A program made the position numbers and the translations under genes. The notes beneath the pieces were generated by a model. That model was not told where the DNA came from and made no database searches. It worked only from the letters and a program-made list of their open reading frames with translations. 64,000 nt of DNA from Pleomorphomonas sp. JP5 (GTDB lineage: Bacteria; Pseudomonadota; Alphaproteobacteria; Rhizobiales; Pleomorphomonadaceae), in the NCBI RefSeq assembly GCF_023721815.1, contig NZ_JAMDLI010000008.1, positions 643,944-707,943 of the forward strand. The letters are read 5' to 3'. Shown here piece by piece: positions 1 to 8,697 of this stretch; positions within the stretch are counted from its first letter, which is position 1; the number at the start of each line of letters is the position of its first letter.

Positions 1-972
1 GGCGCCGGGCGCATCGGCAAGGTGCACGCTGGCGCCGTCGCCGCCACCCCGGGGGCAAAGCTTGTCGCCGTGGCCGATGCCTTGCCGGAGGCGGCCGCCT
101 TCATATCGAAGTCGTCGGGCGCCGAAGTTCGCACGATCGACGAGATCATGAACGCCAAGGATATCGACGCCGTGCTGATCACGACGCCGACCGACATGCA
201 TGCCGACATGATCGAGCAGGCCGCCCGCGCAAAGAAGGCGATCTTCTGTGAGAAGCCGATCGATCTCGACGTCGATCGCGTGCGCCGCTGCCTCGACACG
301 GTCGCCAAGGAAAAAGCGGCGCTGATGATCGGGTTCAACCGGCGCTTCGATCCCAACTTCATGGAAGCGCGGGCGCGCATCGACGCCGGCCAGATCGGCG
401 CGGTGGAAATGGTGTCCATCACCTCGCGCGATCCCTCCCCGCCGCCAGCGACATACGTGGCGCGCTCGGGCGGCATGTTCCGCGACATGACGATCCACGA
501 CTTCGACATGGCGGCCTTCCTGCTCGGCGAGGATCCGGTCAAGGTGTTCGCCGTCGGCTCAAGCCTGGTCGATCCGGAAATCGGCAAGGCTGGCGACATC
601 GACAGCGGCTCGGTCATTCTCACCACCAAGTCCGGCAAGATCGCCCAGATCTCCAACTCGCGCCGCGCCACCTACGGCTACGACCAGCGCATCGAGGTGC
701 ATGGCTCGAAGGGCATGGTGCACGCCGAAAATCTTCGCGCCACCACCGTCGAGGTCGCGAACGCCGAGGGCTACCTTCGCGAGCCGCTCCTCGACTTCTT
801 CATGACGCGCTACACGCAGGCTTACGCCAACGAGATCGCCGCCTTCATCAAGGCGCTCGAAGCCGGCAAGCCGATGCATCCCTCGGGCGAGGACGGCCTC
901 AAGGCACTCGCCATGGCCGACGCGGCGGTGAAGTCGCTGAAAGAAGGCCGGCAGGTCGACATCGCTTACTGA
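1..972 (+). CDS. iolG: Inositol 2-dehydrogenase (5' end outside window)
   Basis: NAD-dependent oxidation of myo-inositol to scyllo-inosose, the first step of inositol catabolism, in the cytoplasm. The reading frame is open from base 1 and already encodes the Rossmann motif GAGRIGKVHA, so only a few N-terminal residues and the start codon lie upstream. The Gfo/Idh/MocA signature CEKPIDLD carries the conserved catalytic Lys, and IHDFDMAAFLLG carries the Asp/His region of the C-terminal domain. The adjacent iolR and iolCDBA support IolG over other family members. A perfect 10-bp hairpin follows the stop codon. The exact polyol substrate cannot be read from sequence. Confidence 0.9.
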   Translation, partial: GAGRIGKVHAGAVAATPGAKLVAVADALPEAAAFISKSSGAEVRTIDEIMNAKDIDAVLITTPTDMHADMIEQAARAKKAIFCEKPIDLDVDRVRRCLDTVAKEKAALMIGFNRRFDPNFMEARARIDAGQIGAVEMVSITSRDPSPPPATYVARSGGMFRDMTIHDFDMAAFLLGEDPVKVFAVGSSLVDPEIGKAGDIDSGSVILTTKSGKIAQISNSRRATYGYDQRIEVHGSKGMVHAENLRATTVEVANAEGYLREPLLDFFMTRYTQAYANEIAAFIKALEAGKPMHPSGEDGLKALAMADAAVKSLKEGRQVDIAY

Positions 973-978
973 AACGAC

Positions 979-1005
979 GGCGGCCGGCAACAGTCGCCGG
1001 CCGCC
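979..1005 (+). terminator. Hairpin after iolG
   Basis: A perfect 10-bp GC-only stem (979-988 with 996-1005) with a 7-nt loop starts 6 bases after the iolG stop. There is no U tract, so it may be a weak terminator or an RNA 3'-end stabiliser separating iolG from iolR. Confidence 0.45.
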
Positions 1006-1110
1006 ACCCTCTCCCCCTCGGCCCGGTTCGACCAGCTGTGCCAACGCCTTCAGCCGAGCTTGGACGGCAAGCTCGCACTATGGCAATGCCACGCCGCAAA
1101 GTGATCCCGC

Positions 1111-1974
1111 ATGCCCAGTCTTCCAGACCAGTCGGGCAGCCTCCTGTCCGTACGGGCAGCGCTCACCGGCTACCAGCCACTGAAGGAAGAAATCGTTCGA
1201 CGGCAGAAGTCCCTGCCCAAGCGCCTTCTTCAAATTGCCGCCTTCGCCCTCGAGCGGCCCGACGAGGTCGCCTTCGGGACGGTCTCTTCAATTGCGAAAC
1301 ACGTCGGCGTTCCTCCATCTGCAATCATTCGCTTCGCCCAGCACTTCGGCTTCGACGGCTTCGTTGAAATGCAGCGGCTGTTCCGCGACCGTATGCGCGA
1401 GCGCAGTTCGGAGTATGAGGAACGCCTTCAGTCGCTGAACCACGGCGTCGATCCGAATGATGAAGCCGGCAAGACGCTGGAAGGCTTCTTCGCGGCAGGC
1501 CGTCGGTCGATGGAAGGCGCATTCCAATCCGTCAGCCATGAGGTGTTTTCGGCGGCGGCATCCGTCCTTTCCGAGGGCGAGACCATCTATCTCCTGGCGC
1601 GTCGGCGCTCGTTTCCGATCGTCAGCTACATGGCCTATTCCTTCGGCAAGCTTGGGCTGCGCTGCGAACTGGCAAGCTCGCCAATGGGCATCGACAGCGA
1701 TCTGCTGCAATTTGCCAGTCCGAAGGATGCCGCGCTCGCCGTCAGCTTTTCACCTTACGCGTCGGAAACCGTCACGCAGGCCAGAGCCCTCCGGGAGCGA
1801 GGCGTTCCGCTGGTCTCGCTGACGGATTCGCCGTTCTCGCCCATCGCTGCGATTTCGAACGTTTGGTTCGAAGTTGTCGAGGCGGACTACGGCGGCTTTC
1901 GACCGCTATCGGCCTCCATGGTGCTCGCGCTGGCGCTATGCGTGGCGGTTGCCGAGAGAAAACAGTGGAGTTGA
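1111..1974 (+). CDS. iolR: RpiR/MurR-family transcriptional regulator, probable IolR
   Basis: 287-residue regulator with an N-terminal RpiR-type helix-turn-helix (about residues 30-105; motif HVGVPPSAIIRFAQHFGFDG) and a C-terminal SIS sugar-isomerase fold (about 125-265) that normally senses a phosphorylated sugar. It lies 138 bp after iolG and 155 bp before iolC. In Sinorhizobium and Brucella a regulator of this family in this position represses the iol genes and responds to a phosphorylated inositol intermediate. No strong Shine-Dalgarno precedes the ATG, and a slightly different start is possible. The IolR assignment rests on family plus context. Confidence 0.85.
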   Translation: MPSLPDQSGSLLSVRAALTGYQPLKEEIVRRQKSLPKRLLQIAAFALERPDEVAFGTVSSIAKHVGVPPSAIIRFAQHFGFDGFVEMQRLFRDRMRERSSEYEERLQSLNHGVDPNDEAGKTLEGFFAAGRRSMEGAFQSVSHEVFSAAASVLSEGETIYLLARRRSFPIVSYMAYSFGKLGLRCELASSPMGIDSDLLQFASPKDAALAVSFSPYASETVTQARALRERGVPLVSLTDSPFSPIAAISNVWFEVVEADYGGFRPLSASMVLALALCVAVAERKQWS

Positions 1975-2064
1975 CGACAAGGCGCATGCTTGTAGCGACG
2001 ACGGCACACCCTTCCGGGATACTACGTTGGTAGTAGAACAATAATTTCATCGACGTTTCATGTC

Positions 2065-2084
2065 GGAACGTATATTCTTATTCC
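2065..2084 (+). promoter_or_regulatory. Candidate IolR site upstream of iolC
   Basis: GGAA (2065-2068), six bases, then TTCT (2075-2078), and a second TTCC at 2081-2084. I recall the S. meliloti IolR recognition motif as GGAA-N6-TTCC, which the first pair nearly matches. It lies 46 bp upstream of the iolC start in an AT-richer patch typical of a promoter. The match is imperfect. Confidence 0.3.
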
Positions 2085-2129
2085 AAGAGTACGAGACGGC
2101 GTAACGACGAAAAGCCCTGCGAGGAAAAA

Positions 2130-4061
2130 ATGACAGACACCCCCAGCGCGGCCAAGACACTCGACCTCATTGCGATCGGCCGAGCCTCGGTCGACCTCTA
2201 CGGCCAGCAGATCGGCACTCGCCTTGAGGACATCGGCAGTTTCGCGAAGTCGGTCGGCGGATGCCCCGCCAACATTTCCGTCGGAACCGCCCGCCTCGGC
2301 CTGAGGTCGGCGCTGGTGACGCGAGTCGGCAACGAGCAGATGGGACGTTTCATCCTCGAACAGCTCGACCGTGAAACGGTGGAGACCTCTGGCATCGTCG
2401 TCGACAAGGACCGTCTGACCGCGCTGGTACTTCTGGCGGTGGAGGACGAAGGCGTGTCGCCGATGATCTTCTATCGCTCCGACTGCGCCGACATGGCTCT
2501 TTGCGAGGACGACGTCGACGAGGCCCTGATCGCCAGAAGCCGTTCGATCGTCGTCACCGGCACTCACTTCTCGCGTCCGCACTCCGAAGCTGCCCAACGC
2601 AAGGCGATCGCGCTTGCCAAGAAACACGGCGCCAAGGTGGTAATAGACATCGACTATCGGCCGAACCTCTGGGGGCTCGCCGGTCACGACGCCGGCTTCG
2701 AGCGCTACGTCAAGTCCGATCGCGTCTCCGGCCTCCTGCGCACGGTGCTTGCCGATTGCGACCTGATCGTCGGCACCGAAGAGGAGATCATGATCGCCAC
2801 CGGCGCCGACAGCGTGCTGGCGTCGCTGAAGCTGATCCGCTCGATCAACACCACCGCCACCATTGTGCTGAAGCGCGGCGCCATGGGATGCATCGTCTAC
2901 GATGGTCCGATCTCCGACGACCTTGAGGCCGGCATCGTCGGCAAGGGCTTCCCGATCGAGGTGTTCAACGTGCTCGGGGCGGGCGATGCCTTCATGTCCG
3001 GCTTTCTGAGGGGCTGGCTCAAGGGCGAGACGCTCGCCACCTGCGCCACCTGGGCCAATGCCTGCGGCGCCTTCGCCGTATCGCGCCTTCTCTGCTCGCC
3101 GGAGTACCCGACATGGGAGGAGCTGAGTTCCTTCCTCGCCAACGGCAGCAGCGAACGGGCGCTCCGCAAGGACCCGTCCCTCAACCACATCCATTGGGCA
3201 ACGACCCGGCGGGGCGACTATCCGACGCTGATGGCGCTTGCCCTCGACCATCGCAGCCAGGTCGAAGACCTGGCGCAGGATGCGGCGACACTGAAGCGCG
3301 TCCCCGACTTCAAGGTGCTAGCCGTGAAGGCGGCGCGACGGGTCGCTGCCGGGCGCCCCGGCTTCGGTATGCTGCTGGACGACAAGTATGGGCACAAGGC
3401 GCTGTTCGCAGCCGGGGCCGGCAAGGGGCTCTGGGTTGCCAAGCCGATCGAGCTGCCAGGCTCGCGGCCGCTGAAGTTCGAGTTCAGTCAGGATCTTGGC
3501 AGCCGGCTGATCGAGTGGCCGCTTGAACATTGCATCAAGGTGCTGTGCTTCTATCACCCCGACGATCCGGCCGAGCTCAAGGCCGAGCAGACCGCCAAAC
3601 TCCTCACCGCCTTCGAGGCGGCGCGCAAGGTCGGTCGTGAGATCCTGGTCGAGATCATCGCCTCCAAGGCTGGTCCGCTTGGAGACGACACGGTGGCCAA
3701 GGCCTTGACGGAGCTCTACGCCGCCGGCCTCAAGCCGGACTGGTGGAAGCTGGAACCCCAGGCTTCGGAGAAGGCGTGGCTGGCGATCGACGCCGTGATC
3801 AAGAGCAATGACCCCTATTGCCGCGGCGTGGTACTCCTGGGACTGGAGGCACCGATCGAAACGCTGAAGCAGGGCTTCGCGGCCGCCAAGACGGCCCCCT
3901 GCGTCAAGGGCTTCGCCGTTGGCCGTACCATCTTCGCCGATGCGGCCAAGCGCTGGCTCGATGGAGAGATCGACGACGAGGCGGCCATCGCCGATATGGC
4001 GGAGAAGTTCGGCGCCCTGGTGGATGTCTGGCTGTCGCTGGGCGCCCCGCAGGTGGCTTGA
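2130..4061 (+). CDS. iolC: 5-dehydro-2-deoxygluconokinase fused to DUF2090 aldolase-like domain
   Basis: Phosphorylates 5-dehydro-2-deoxy-D-gluconate (PfkB/ribokinase fold, residues 1 to about 340; signature NVLGAGDAF near residue 280). The C-terminal half (about 350-640, beginning around ALALDHRSQVEDL) is a DUF2090 TIM-barrel-like domain. In many proteobacteria this domain is annotated as supplying the following step, cleavage of the phosphorylated product to malonate semialdehyde and dihydroxyacetone phosphate (the IolJ reaction). At 643 residues it is about twice the length of a stand-alone IolC. Shine-Dalgarno GAGGAA precedes the ATG. It is first in iolC-iolD-iolB-iolA, and no separate iolJ is visible, which agrees with the fusion carrying both steps. 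Confidence 0.93.
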   Translation: MTDTPSAAKTLDLIAIGRASVDLYGQQIGTRLEDIGSFAKSVGGCPANISVGTARLGLRSALVTRVGNEQMGRFILEQLDRETVETSGIVVDKDRLTALVLLAVEDEGVSPMIFYRSDCADMALCEDDVDEALIARSRSIVVTGTHFSRPHSEAAQRKAIALAKKHGAKVVIDIDYRPNLWGLAGHDAGFERYVKSDRVSGLLRTVLADCDLIVGTEEEIMIATGADSVLASLKLIRSINTTATIVLKRGAMGCIVYDGPISDDLEAGIVGKGFPIEVFNVLGAGDAFMSGFLRGWLKGETLATCATWANACGAFAVSRLLCSPEYPTWEELSSFLANGSSERALRKDPSLNHIHWATTRRGDYPTLMALALDHRSQVEDLAQDAATLKRVPDFKVLAVKAARRVAAGRPGFGMLLDDKYGHKALFAAGAGKGLWVAKPIELPGSRPLKFEFSQDLGSRLIEWPLEHCIKVLCFYHPDDPAELKAEQTAKLLTAFEAARKVGREILVEIIASKAGPLGDDTVAKALTELYAAGLKPDWWKLEPQASEKAWLAIDAVIKSNDPYCRGVVLLGLEAPIETLKQGFAAAKTAPCVKGFAVGRTIFADAAKRWLDGEIDDEAAIADMAEKFGALVDVWLSLGAPQVA

Positions 4062-4133
4062 TCGGCATCGGATTGACAGAAAAGCAAGAAGGGGCCGACC
4101 GCAACGACGACGGCGCCACTTCGGGAGGCAGAC

Positions 4134-5987
4134 ATGGCAGGCAAGACAGTGCGATTGACGGTGGCGCAGGCGACGGTGCGTTTCCTCGTCAACCAGAAAA
4201 CCATCATCGACGGTGAGAAGCTGCCGATCTTCGCCGGCTGCTGGGCGATCTTCGGGCATGGCAACGTGGCCGGGCTCGGCGAGGCGCTTTATCAGGTGCG
4301 CGAAACGTTCCCGACGCTTCGCGCCCACAACGAGCAGGCGATGGCGCTTGCGGCAACCGCCTTCGCCAAGGCGACCTTCCGCCGCCGGTTCATGGCCTGC
4401 ACCACGTCGATCGGCCCCGGCGCGCTCAACATGATCACGGCCGCGGCCGTGGCCCACGTCAATCGCCTGCCCCTTCTGCTGCTGCCGGGCGATGTGTTCG
4501 CCAACCGCCGCCCCGATCCGGTGCTTCAGCAGGTCGAGGACTTCCAGGACGGCACCGTTTCGGCCAACGACTGCTTCCGAACCGTGTCGCGATACTTCGA
4601 CCGCATCCAGCGGCCCGAGCAGTTGATCCTCGCCTTGCAGCGGACCATGCATGTCTTGACCGATCCGGCCGAATGCGGTCCGGTGACGCTCTCCATGTGC
4701 CAGGACGTTCAGGCCGAAGCCTATGACTGGCCCGAAAGTCTGTTCGAGGAGAAGGTTTGGACCCCGCGTCGCATCCGGCCCGACGAGAACGAGCTCGCCA
4801 CCGCCATAGGCCTCCTCAAGGCGGCGAAGAACCCGATGATCATCGCCGGCGGCGGCGTACTCTATTCCGAGGCGTCCGCCGAGCTGGTCGCCTTCGCCGA
4901 GAAGCATCACATTCCCGTCGCCGTGACGCAGGCCGGCAAGTCGTCGATCGACGAGACGCATCCGCTGGCCCTTGGCGCCGTCGGCGTCACCGGCACCTCG
5001 GCCGCCAATGCGCTGGCCGCCGACGCCGACCTGGTTCTGGCCATCGGTACGCGTTTCCAGGATTTCACGACCGGTTCCTGGGCGCTGTTCAAGAGCGGTG
5101 AACTCAAGATCGTCGCCCTCAACGTCGCCAGCTACGACACCACCAAGCACAACGCCGCGCCGCTGGTGGCGGATGCCAAGGTCGGCCTCGGGCTGTTGTC
5201 GCAAGGCCTCGGCGCATGGAAGGCGCCGCGCGTTGCAGAACGCGCCTCCGTTGAAAAGGCCAAATGGCTCGAAGAGGCCGAAAAGGCGCTAGCGTCGACC
5301 AATGTCGAGAAACCGTCCGACGCACAGGTGATCGGCGCCGTGGCGCGGACGCTCGGCGGACCCGATACGGTTGTCGTGTGCGCCGCAGGCGGTCTGCCCG
5401 GCGAGCTCGACAAGCTATGGGTGCCGTCGGTCCCAGGCAGCTACCACCTGGAATACGGCTTCTCCTGCATGGGCTACGAGATTGCCGGCGGCATCGGCGT
5501 CAAGATGGCCAACCCCGACAAGGAAGTGGTCGTCATGGTCGGCGACGGCTCCTACATGATGATGAACTCCGAGCTCGCCACCTCGGTCAGCCTCGGACAG
5601 AAGCTGACGGTCGTCCTGCTCGACAACCACGGCTTCGGCTGCATCAACCGGCTGCAGATGGCCACCGGTGGCGCCAACTTCAACAACCTCTGGCAGGACT
5701 GTGCCATGCAGGCCCAGCCGGACATCGACTTCCGCGCTCATGCCGAAAGCATGGGGGCCATCGCCGTCAAGGTGTCGTCGATTTCCGAACTGGAGACGGA
5801 ACTGGCTAAGGCCAAGACAGCCGACCGCTCGACGGTGATCGTGATCGATACCGATCCGCTGATCACCACCGATGCCGGCGGACACTGGTGGGACGTAGCC
5901 GTGCCGGAGACGTCGCCGCGCAAGCAGGTTGCCGGCGCGCGCGAGGCCTATGAAGCCGCCAAGCGCCTCCAGCGCATCTTCGACTGA
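4134..5987 (+). CDS. iolD: 3D-(3,5/4)-trihydroxycyclohexane-1,2-dione hydrolase
   Basis: Thiamine-diphosphate enzyme that hydrolytically opens the ring of the dione intermediate to 5-deoxy-glucuronate. At 617 residues it has the full three-domain acetolactate-synthase-like layout: N-terminal pyrimidine-binding domain with HNEQAMALAATAFAKA (Glu that activates ThDP), a central domain, and a C-terminal pyrophosphate-binding domain with the GDGS...N motif (GDGSYMMMN, near residue 470). The start at 4134 has GGGAGG upstream. It lies 72 bp after iolC and 25 bp before the chosen iolB start, so co-transcription is likely. Confidence 0.95.
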   Translation: MAGKTVRLTVAQATVRFLVNQKTIIDGEKLPIFAGCWAIFGHGNVAGLGEALYQVRETFPTLRAHNEQAMALAATAFAKATFRRRFMACTTSIGPGALNMITAAAVAHVNRLPLLLLPGDVFANRRPDPVLQQVEDFQDGTVSANDCFRTVSRYFDRIQRPEQLILALQRTMHVLTDPAECGPVTLSMCQDVQAEAYDWPESLFEEKVWTPRRIRPDENELATAIGLLKAAKNPMIIAGGGVLYSEASAELVAFAEKHHIPVAVTQAGKSSIDETHPLALGAVGVTGTSAANALAADADLVLAIGTRFQDFTTGSWALFKSGELKIVALNVASYDTTKHNAAPLVADAKVGLGLLSQGLGAWKAPRVAERASVEKAKWLEEAEKALASTNVEKPSDAQVIGAVARTLGGPDTVVVCAAGGLPGELDKLWVPSVPGSYHLEYGFSCMGYEIAGGIGVKMANPDKEVVVMVGDGSYMMMNSELATSVSLGQKLTVVLLDNHGFGCINRLQMATGGANFNNLWQDCAMQAQPDIDFRAHAESMGAIAVKVSSISELETELAKAKTADRSTVIVIDTDPLITTDAGGHWWDVAVPETSPRKQVAGAREAYEAAKRLQRIFD

Positions 5988-6012
5988 CGCCGCTGCTGAG
6001 AAGGAGAAAGCC

Positions 6013-6840
6013 ATGTCCAACTCTCATCTCCGGGTCCGGCCCAAGGCCACCCATGGTCTGGTCAGCGAGGTCACCCCCGAAAGCGCCGGCTGGACCTACG
6101 TCGGCTTCGCCCTCAACCGCCTGACCGCCGGCCAAAGCCTGGCGGCCGAGACGGGGCAGCGCGAAGTTTGCCTGGTATTGCTGTCGGGCAAGGTCCGCCT
6201 TGCCATTGATGGCAAGGACTTGGGCGAGATCGGCGAGCGGATGAACCCGTTCGATGGTGCGCCCTGGGCAGCTTACGTGCCGGTCGACGGGCGATACGAG
6301 CTGACGGCCACCACGGACGCCGAAGTTGCCGTTTGCTCGGCGCCCGGCGCGCCCGGCTTCCCGGCGAAGCTGATCCCGCCTGGTACGCACCAGCAGATCA
6401 CGCGCGGCAAGGGCTCCAACACCCGGCTCGTCACCAACATCATGCCGGAGAACGATGGGTCCGCCCACTCGCTTCTCGTGGTCGAGGTGATCACGCCGGG
6501 CGGCAATACCTCCAGCTATCCACCCCACAAGCACGACCAGGACGACGTTCCAGCCGAGAGCCATCTTGAGGAAACCTACTATCACCGCTTCAACCCACCG
6601 CAGGGCTACGGCTTCCAGCGCGTCTATACCGACGACCGCAGCCTCGACGAGGTGGTGCTGCTTGAGGACGGCGACGTCGTGATGGTGCCGAAGGGCTACC
6701 ACCCGGTGGCGACGATCCACGGCTACGACAACTACTACCTCAACGTCATGGCCGGCCCGAAGCGTATCTGGAAGTTCCACAACGAACCGGCGCACGAGTG
6801 GCTGTTCACCGGGCTTGGCGCCCCGGCCGCTTCACGCTGA
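6013..6840 (+). CDS. iolB: 5-deoxy-glucuronate isomerase
   Basis: Cupin-fold isomerase converting 5-deoxy-glucuronate to 5-dehydro-2-deoxygluconate, the substrate of IolC. Motifs SSYPPHKHD and LEETYYHRF hold the metal-binding His and Glu residues, and GYHPVATIHGYDNYYLN is typical of the family C-terminus. The start at 6013 (MSNSHLRV) is chosen because AAGGAG lies just upstream and 275 residues match the family. The frame stays open upstream to 5929, but that part overlaps iolD and looks non-coding. The gene follows iolD directly, whereas in several rhizobial clusters I recall iolE lying between them. Confidence 0.94.
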   Translation: MSNSHLRVRPKATHGLVSEVTPESAGWTYVGFALNRLTAGQSLAAETGQREVCLVLLSGKVRLAIDGKDLGEIGERMNPFDGAPWAAYVPVDGRYELTATTDAEVAVCSAPGAPGFPAKLIPPGTHQQITRGKGSNTRLVTNIMPENDGSAHSLLVVEVITPGGNTSSYPPHKHDQDDVPAESHLEETYYHRFNPPQGYGFQRVYTDDRSLDEVVLLEDGDVVMVPKGYHPVATIHGYDNYYLNVMAGPKRIWKFHNEPAHEWLFTGLGAPAASR

Positions 6841-6921
6841 GCGGATCGGCAACAGTTCCCGTCGCCCAAGCACCGGCTTCAAGGCGACCGATATCCTGAG
6901 ACAAGCACTACGGAGAAGATC

Positions 6922-8466
6922 ATGAACATGGAAATCCTGAAGCACCAGTTCGGCAAGGTCGAGCGTCTCAGGTACCTCGTCGACAACGAGTGGCGGGAGT
7001 CGAAGACCAGCAAGTACATGCCGGTGATGGATCCTTCGACCGGCAAGCAGATTGCCGAAGCGCCTTGCTGCACCCAGGAGGAAGTGGATTCCGCCGTCGA
7101 GGCCGCGGCCCGCGCCTTCCCGGCCTGGCGCGACACGCCGATCCCGACGCGCATCCAGCTGATGTTCCGCTTCAAGCAGTTGCTGGACGCCCATCTCGAC
7201 GAACTGACCGAACTGCTGGCCACCGAGAACGGCAAGGTCCTGTCGGAAGCCAAGGGCGACGTTCTCAAGGCGATCGAAGTGGTCGAGTGCGCCTGCTCGA
7301 CGCATTACCTGATGCAGGGCGACACCTGCATGAACGTGTCACACGGCTACGACACCGTCTCCTTCCGTGAGCCGCTTGGCGTGTTTGCCGCCATCGCGCC
7401 CTATAACTTCCCTGCCATGATCCCCATGGGCTGGATGATCCCGTTTGCGATCACCACCGGCAACACCGTGGTTCTGAAGGCCGCCTCAATGGTGCCGCAG
7501 ACGGCGAGCCGCATGCTCGAACTGCTGATCGAGGCGGGACTGCCCAAGGGCGTCGTCAACCTCGTGACCTGCTCGCGTGTCGAGGCCGACAGCCTTCTCG
7601 TCAACCCGGCCGTCAAGGGTGTCGCCTTCGTCGGCTCGACCTCGGTGGGGCTGCACATCTACAAGACGGCTGCCGCCAACGGAAAGCGCGTCCAGGCCCT
7701 GACGGAGGCCAAGAACCACGCCCTCGTCCTCGAGGACTGCGTGCTTGAACGCACCGTGCGCGGCATCATCAACTCGACCTACGGCTGCGCCGGCCAGCGC
7801 TGCATGGCCCTGCCGGTCGTTTGCGTACAGGAAAGCATCGCCGACGAGTTCGTGGCGCTGTTCAAGAAGCTGGCCCAGGAGCTCAAGCTCGGTCCGGCCT
7901 ATGTCGCCGGATCGCAGCTCGGCCCGGTCATCTCCCAGGGACAGAAGGAGTCGATCGAGAACGCGATCCAGCGCGGTATCGATGAGGGCGCGACGCTGGT
8001 GCTCGACGGTCGCGGTGTCAAGGTGCCCGGCTACGAAGGCGGCTATTTCGTCGGCCCGACCATCCTCGACCGCGTCAAGCCCGGCTCCTACGTCGGCGAG
8101 GAAGAGATTTTCGGACCGGTGACGTCGATCAAGCGCGTCAAGGACTTCGAGGAAGGCCTGGCGATCATGAACGCCAACCGCTTCGCCAACGGTTCTTGCA
8201 TCTACACGACGTCGGGTCGCCACGCCCGCGAATTTGCCAGGCGGACGGACGGCGGCATGGTCGGCATCAACGTCGGCATCCCCGTGCCCTTCTCCATCTT
8301 CCCCTTCTCGGGCCACAAGCAGTCGTTCTTCGGCGACCTGCATACGCTCGGCAAGGATGGCGTCGCCTTCTTCACCGAGACCAAGTCGGTTACCTCCGTC
8401 TGGTTCTCCGAGGAAGACGCCAAGAAGGCGGTCAGCACCTGGGACGGCACACTGACCCGCAGCTGA
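6922..8466 (+). CDS. mmsA: Methylmalonate-semialdehyde dehydrogenase (CoA-acylating)
   Basis: Oxidises malonate semialdehyde to acetyl-CoA and CO2, the last step of inositol breakdown (IolA); the same enzyme family serves methylmalonate semialdehyde in valine and thymine catabolism. At 514 residues it has the aldehyde dehydrogenase fold: APYNFPAMIPMGWMIPFA, the NAD-binding loop FVGSTSVG, and the catalytic Cys in YGCAGQRCMALP (Cys near residue 294). The MmsA-type Cys context lacks the usual proton-abstracting Glu of hydrolytic ALDHs. GGAGA lies upstream of the ATG. It ends the iol operon before a strong terminator. Confidence 0.93.
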   Translation: MNMEILKHQFGKVERLRYLVDNEWRESKTSKYMPVMDPSTGKQIAEAPCCTQEEVDSAVEAAARAFPAWRDTPIPTRIQLMFRFKQLLDAHLDELTELLATENGKVLSEAKGDVLKAIEVVECACSTHYLMQGDTCMNVSHGYDTVSFREPLGVFAAIAPYNFPAMIPMGWMIPFAITTGNTVVLKAASMVPQTASRMLELLIEAGLPKGVVNLVTCSRVEADSLLVNPAVKGVAFVGSTSVGLHIYKTAAANGKRVQALTEAKNHALVLEDCVLERTVRGIINSTYGCAGQRCMALPVVCVQESIADEFVALFKKLAQELKLGPAYVAGSQLGPVISQGQKESIENAIQRGIDEGATLVLDGRGVKVPGYEGGYFVGPTILDRVKPGSYVGEEEIFGPVTSIKRVKDFEEGLAIMNANRFANGSCIYTTSGRHAREFARRTDGGMVGINVGIPVPFSIFPFSGHKQSFFGDLHTLGKDGVAFFTETKSVTSVWFSEEDAKKAVSTWDGTLTRS

Positions 8467-8527
8467 TAAACGAGGCGAGGCGGCCCCCTCCAACCGCCTC
8501 GCCCTTCTGGCGCCTCTCCTCCGGCGC

Positions 8528-8559
8528 AGGCCGGCCCTTCCCCGGGGCCGGCCTTTTTT
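8528..8559 (+). terminator. Rho-independent terminator of the iol operon
   Basis: A 10-bp stem (8528-8537 with 8545-8554), nine of its pairs G-C, with a 7-nt loop, running into a six-base T tract (8554-8559), 62 bases after the mmsA stop. Confidence 0.92.
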
Positions 8560-8606
8560 CTTGCCTGCCCCGATCTGTTCGGTTCGAATCGAAGGCCATC
8601 TAAATG

Positions 8607-8635
8607 CGAAAGCCGCCCGACAGGGGCGGCTTTCG
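8607..8635 (-). terminator. Hairpin 3' of the chemoreceptor gene
   Basis: A perfect 12-bp inverted repeat (8607-8618 with 8624-8635), loop of 5 nt, between the converging iol operon and chemoreceptor gene. On the minus strand the stem ends in CTTTCG and is followed by a T-rich patch, so it can act as the chemoreceptor terminator. Confidence 0.7.
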
Positions 8636-8697
8636 GCCTTCATCGGGTATCGGCAGCGCGACCGGCAGCGGTTTCCTGCCAGTCCGCCGCCCTTCGT

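Noticed and set aside
3318-5204. Long minus-strand open frame (628 codons) across iolC and iolD
   Set aside because: Antisense shadow of two clear enzymes in GC-rich DNA; the translation is Gly/Arg/Ala-rich with no family motifs.
8578-8600. GGTTCGAATC sequence resembling a tRNA T-loop
   Set aside because: No cloverleaf can be drawn around it; no acceptor stem or anticodon arm upstream.
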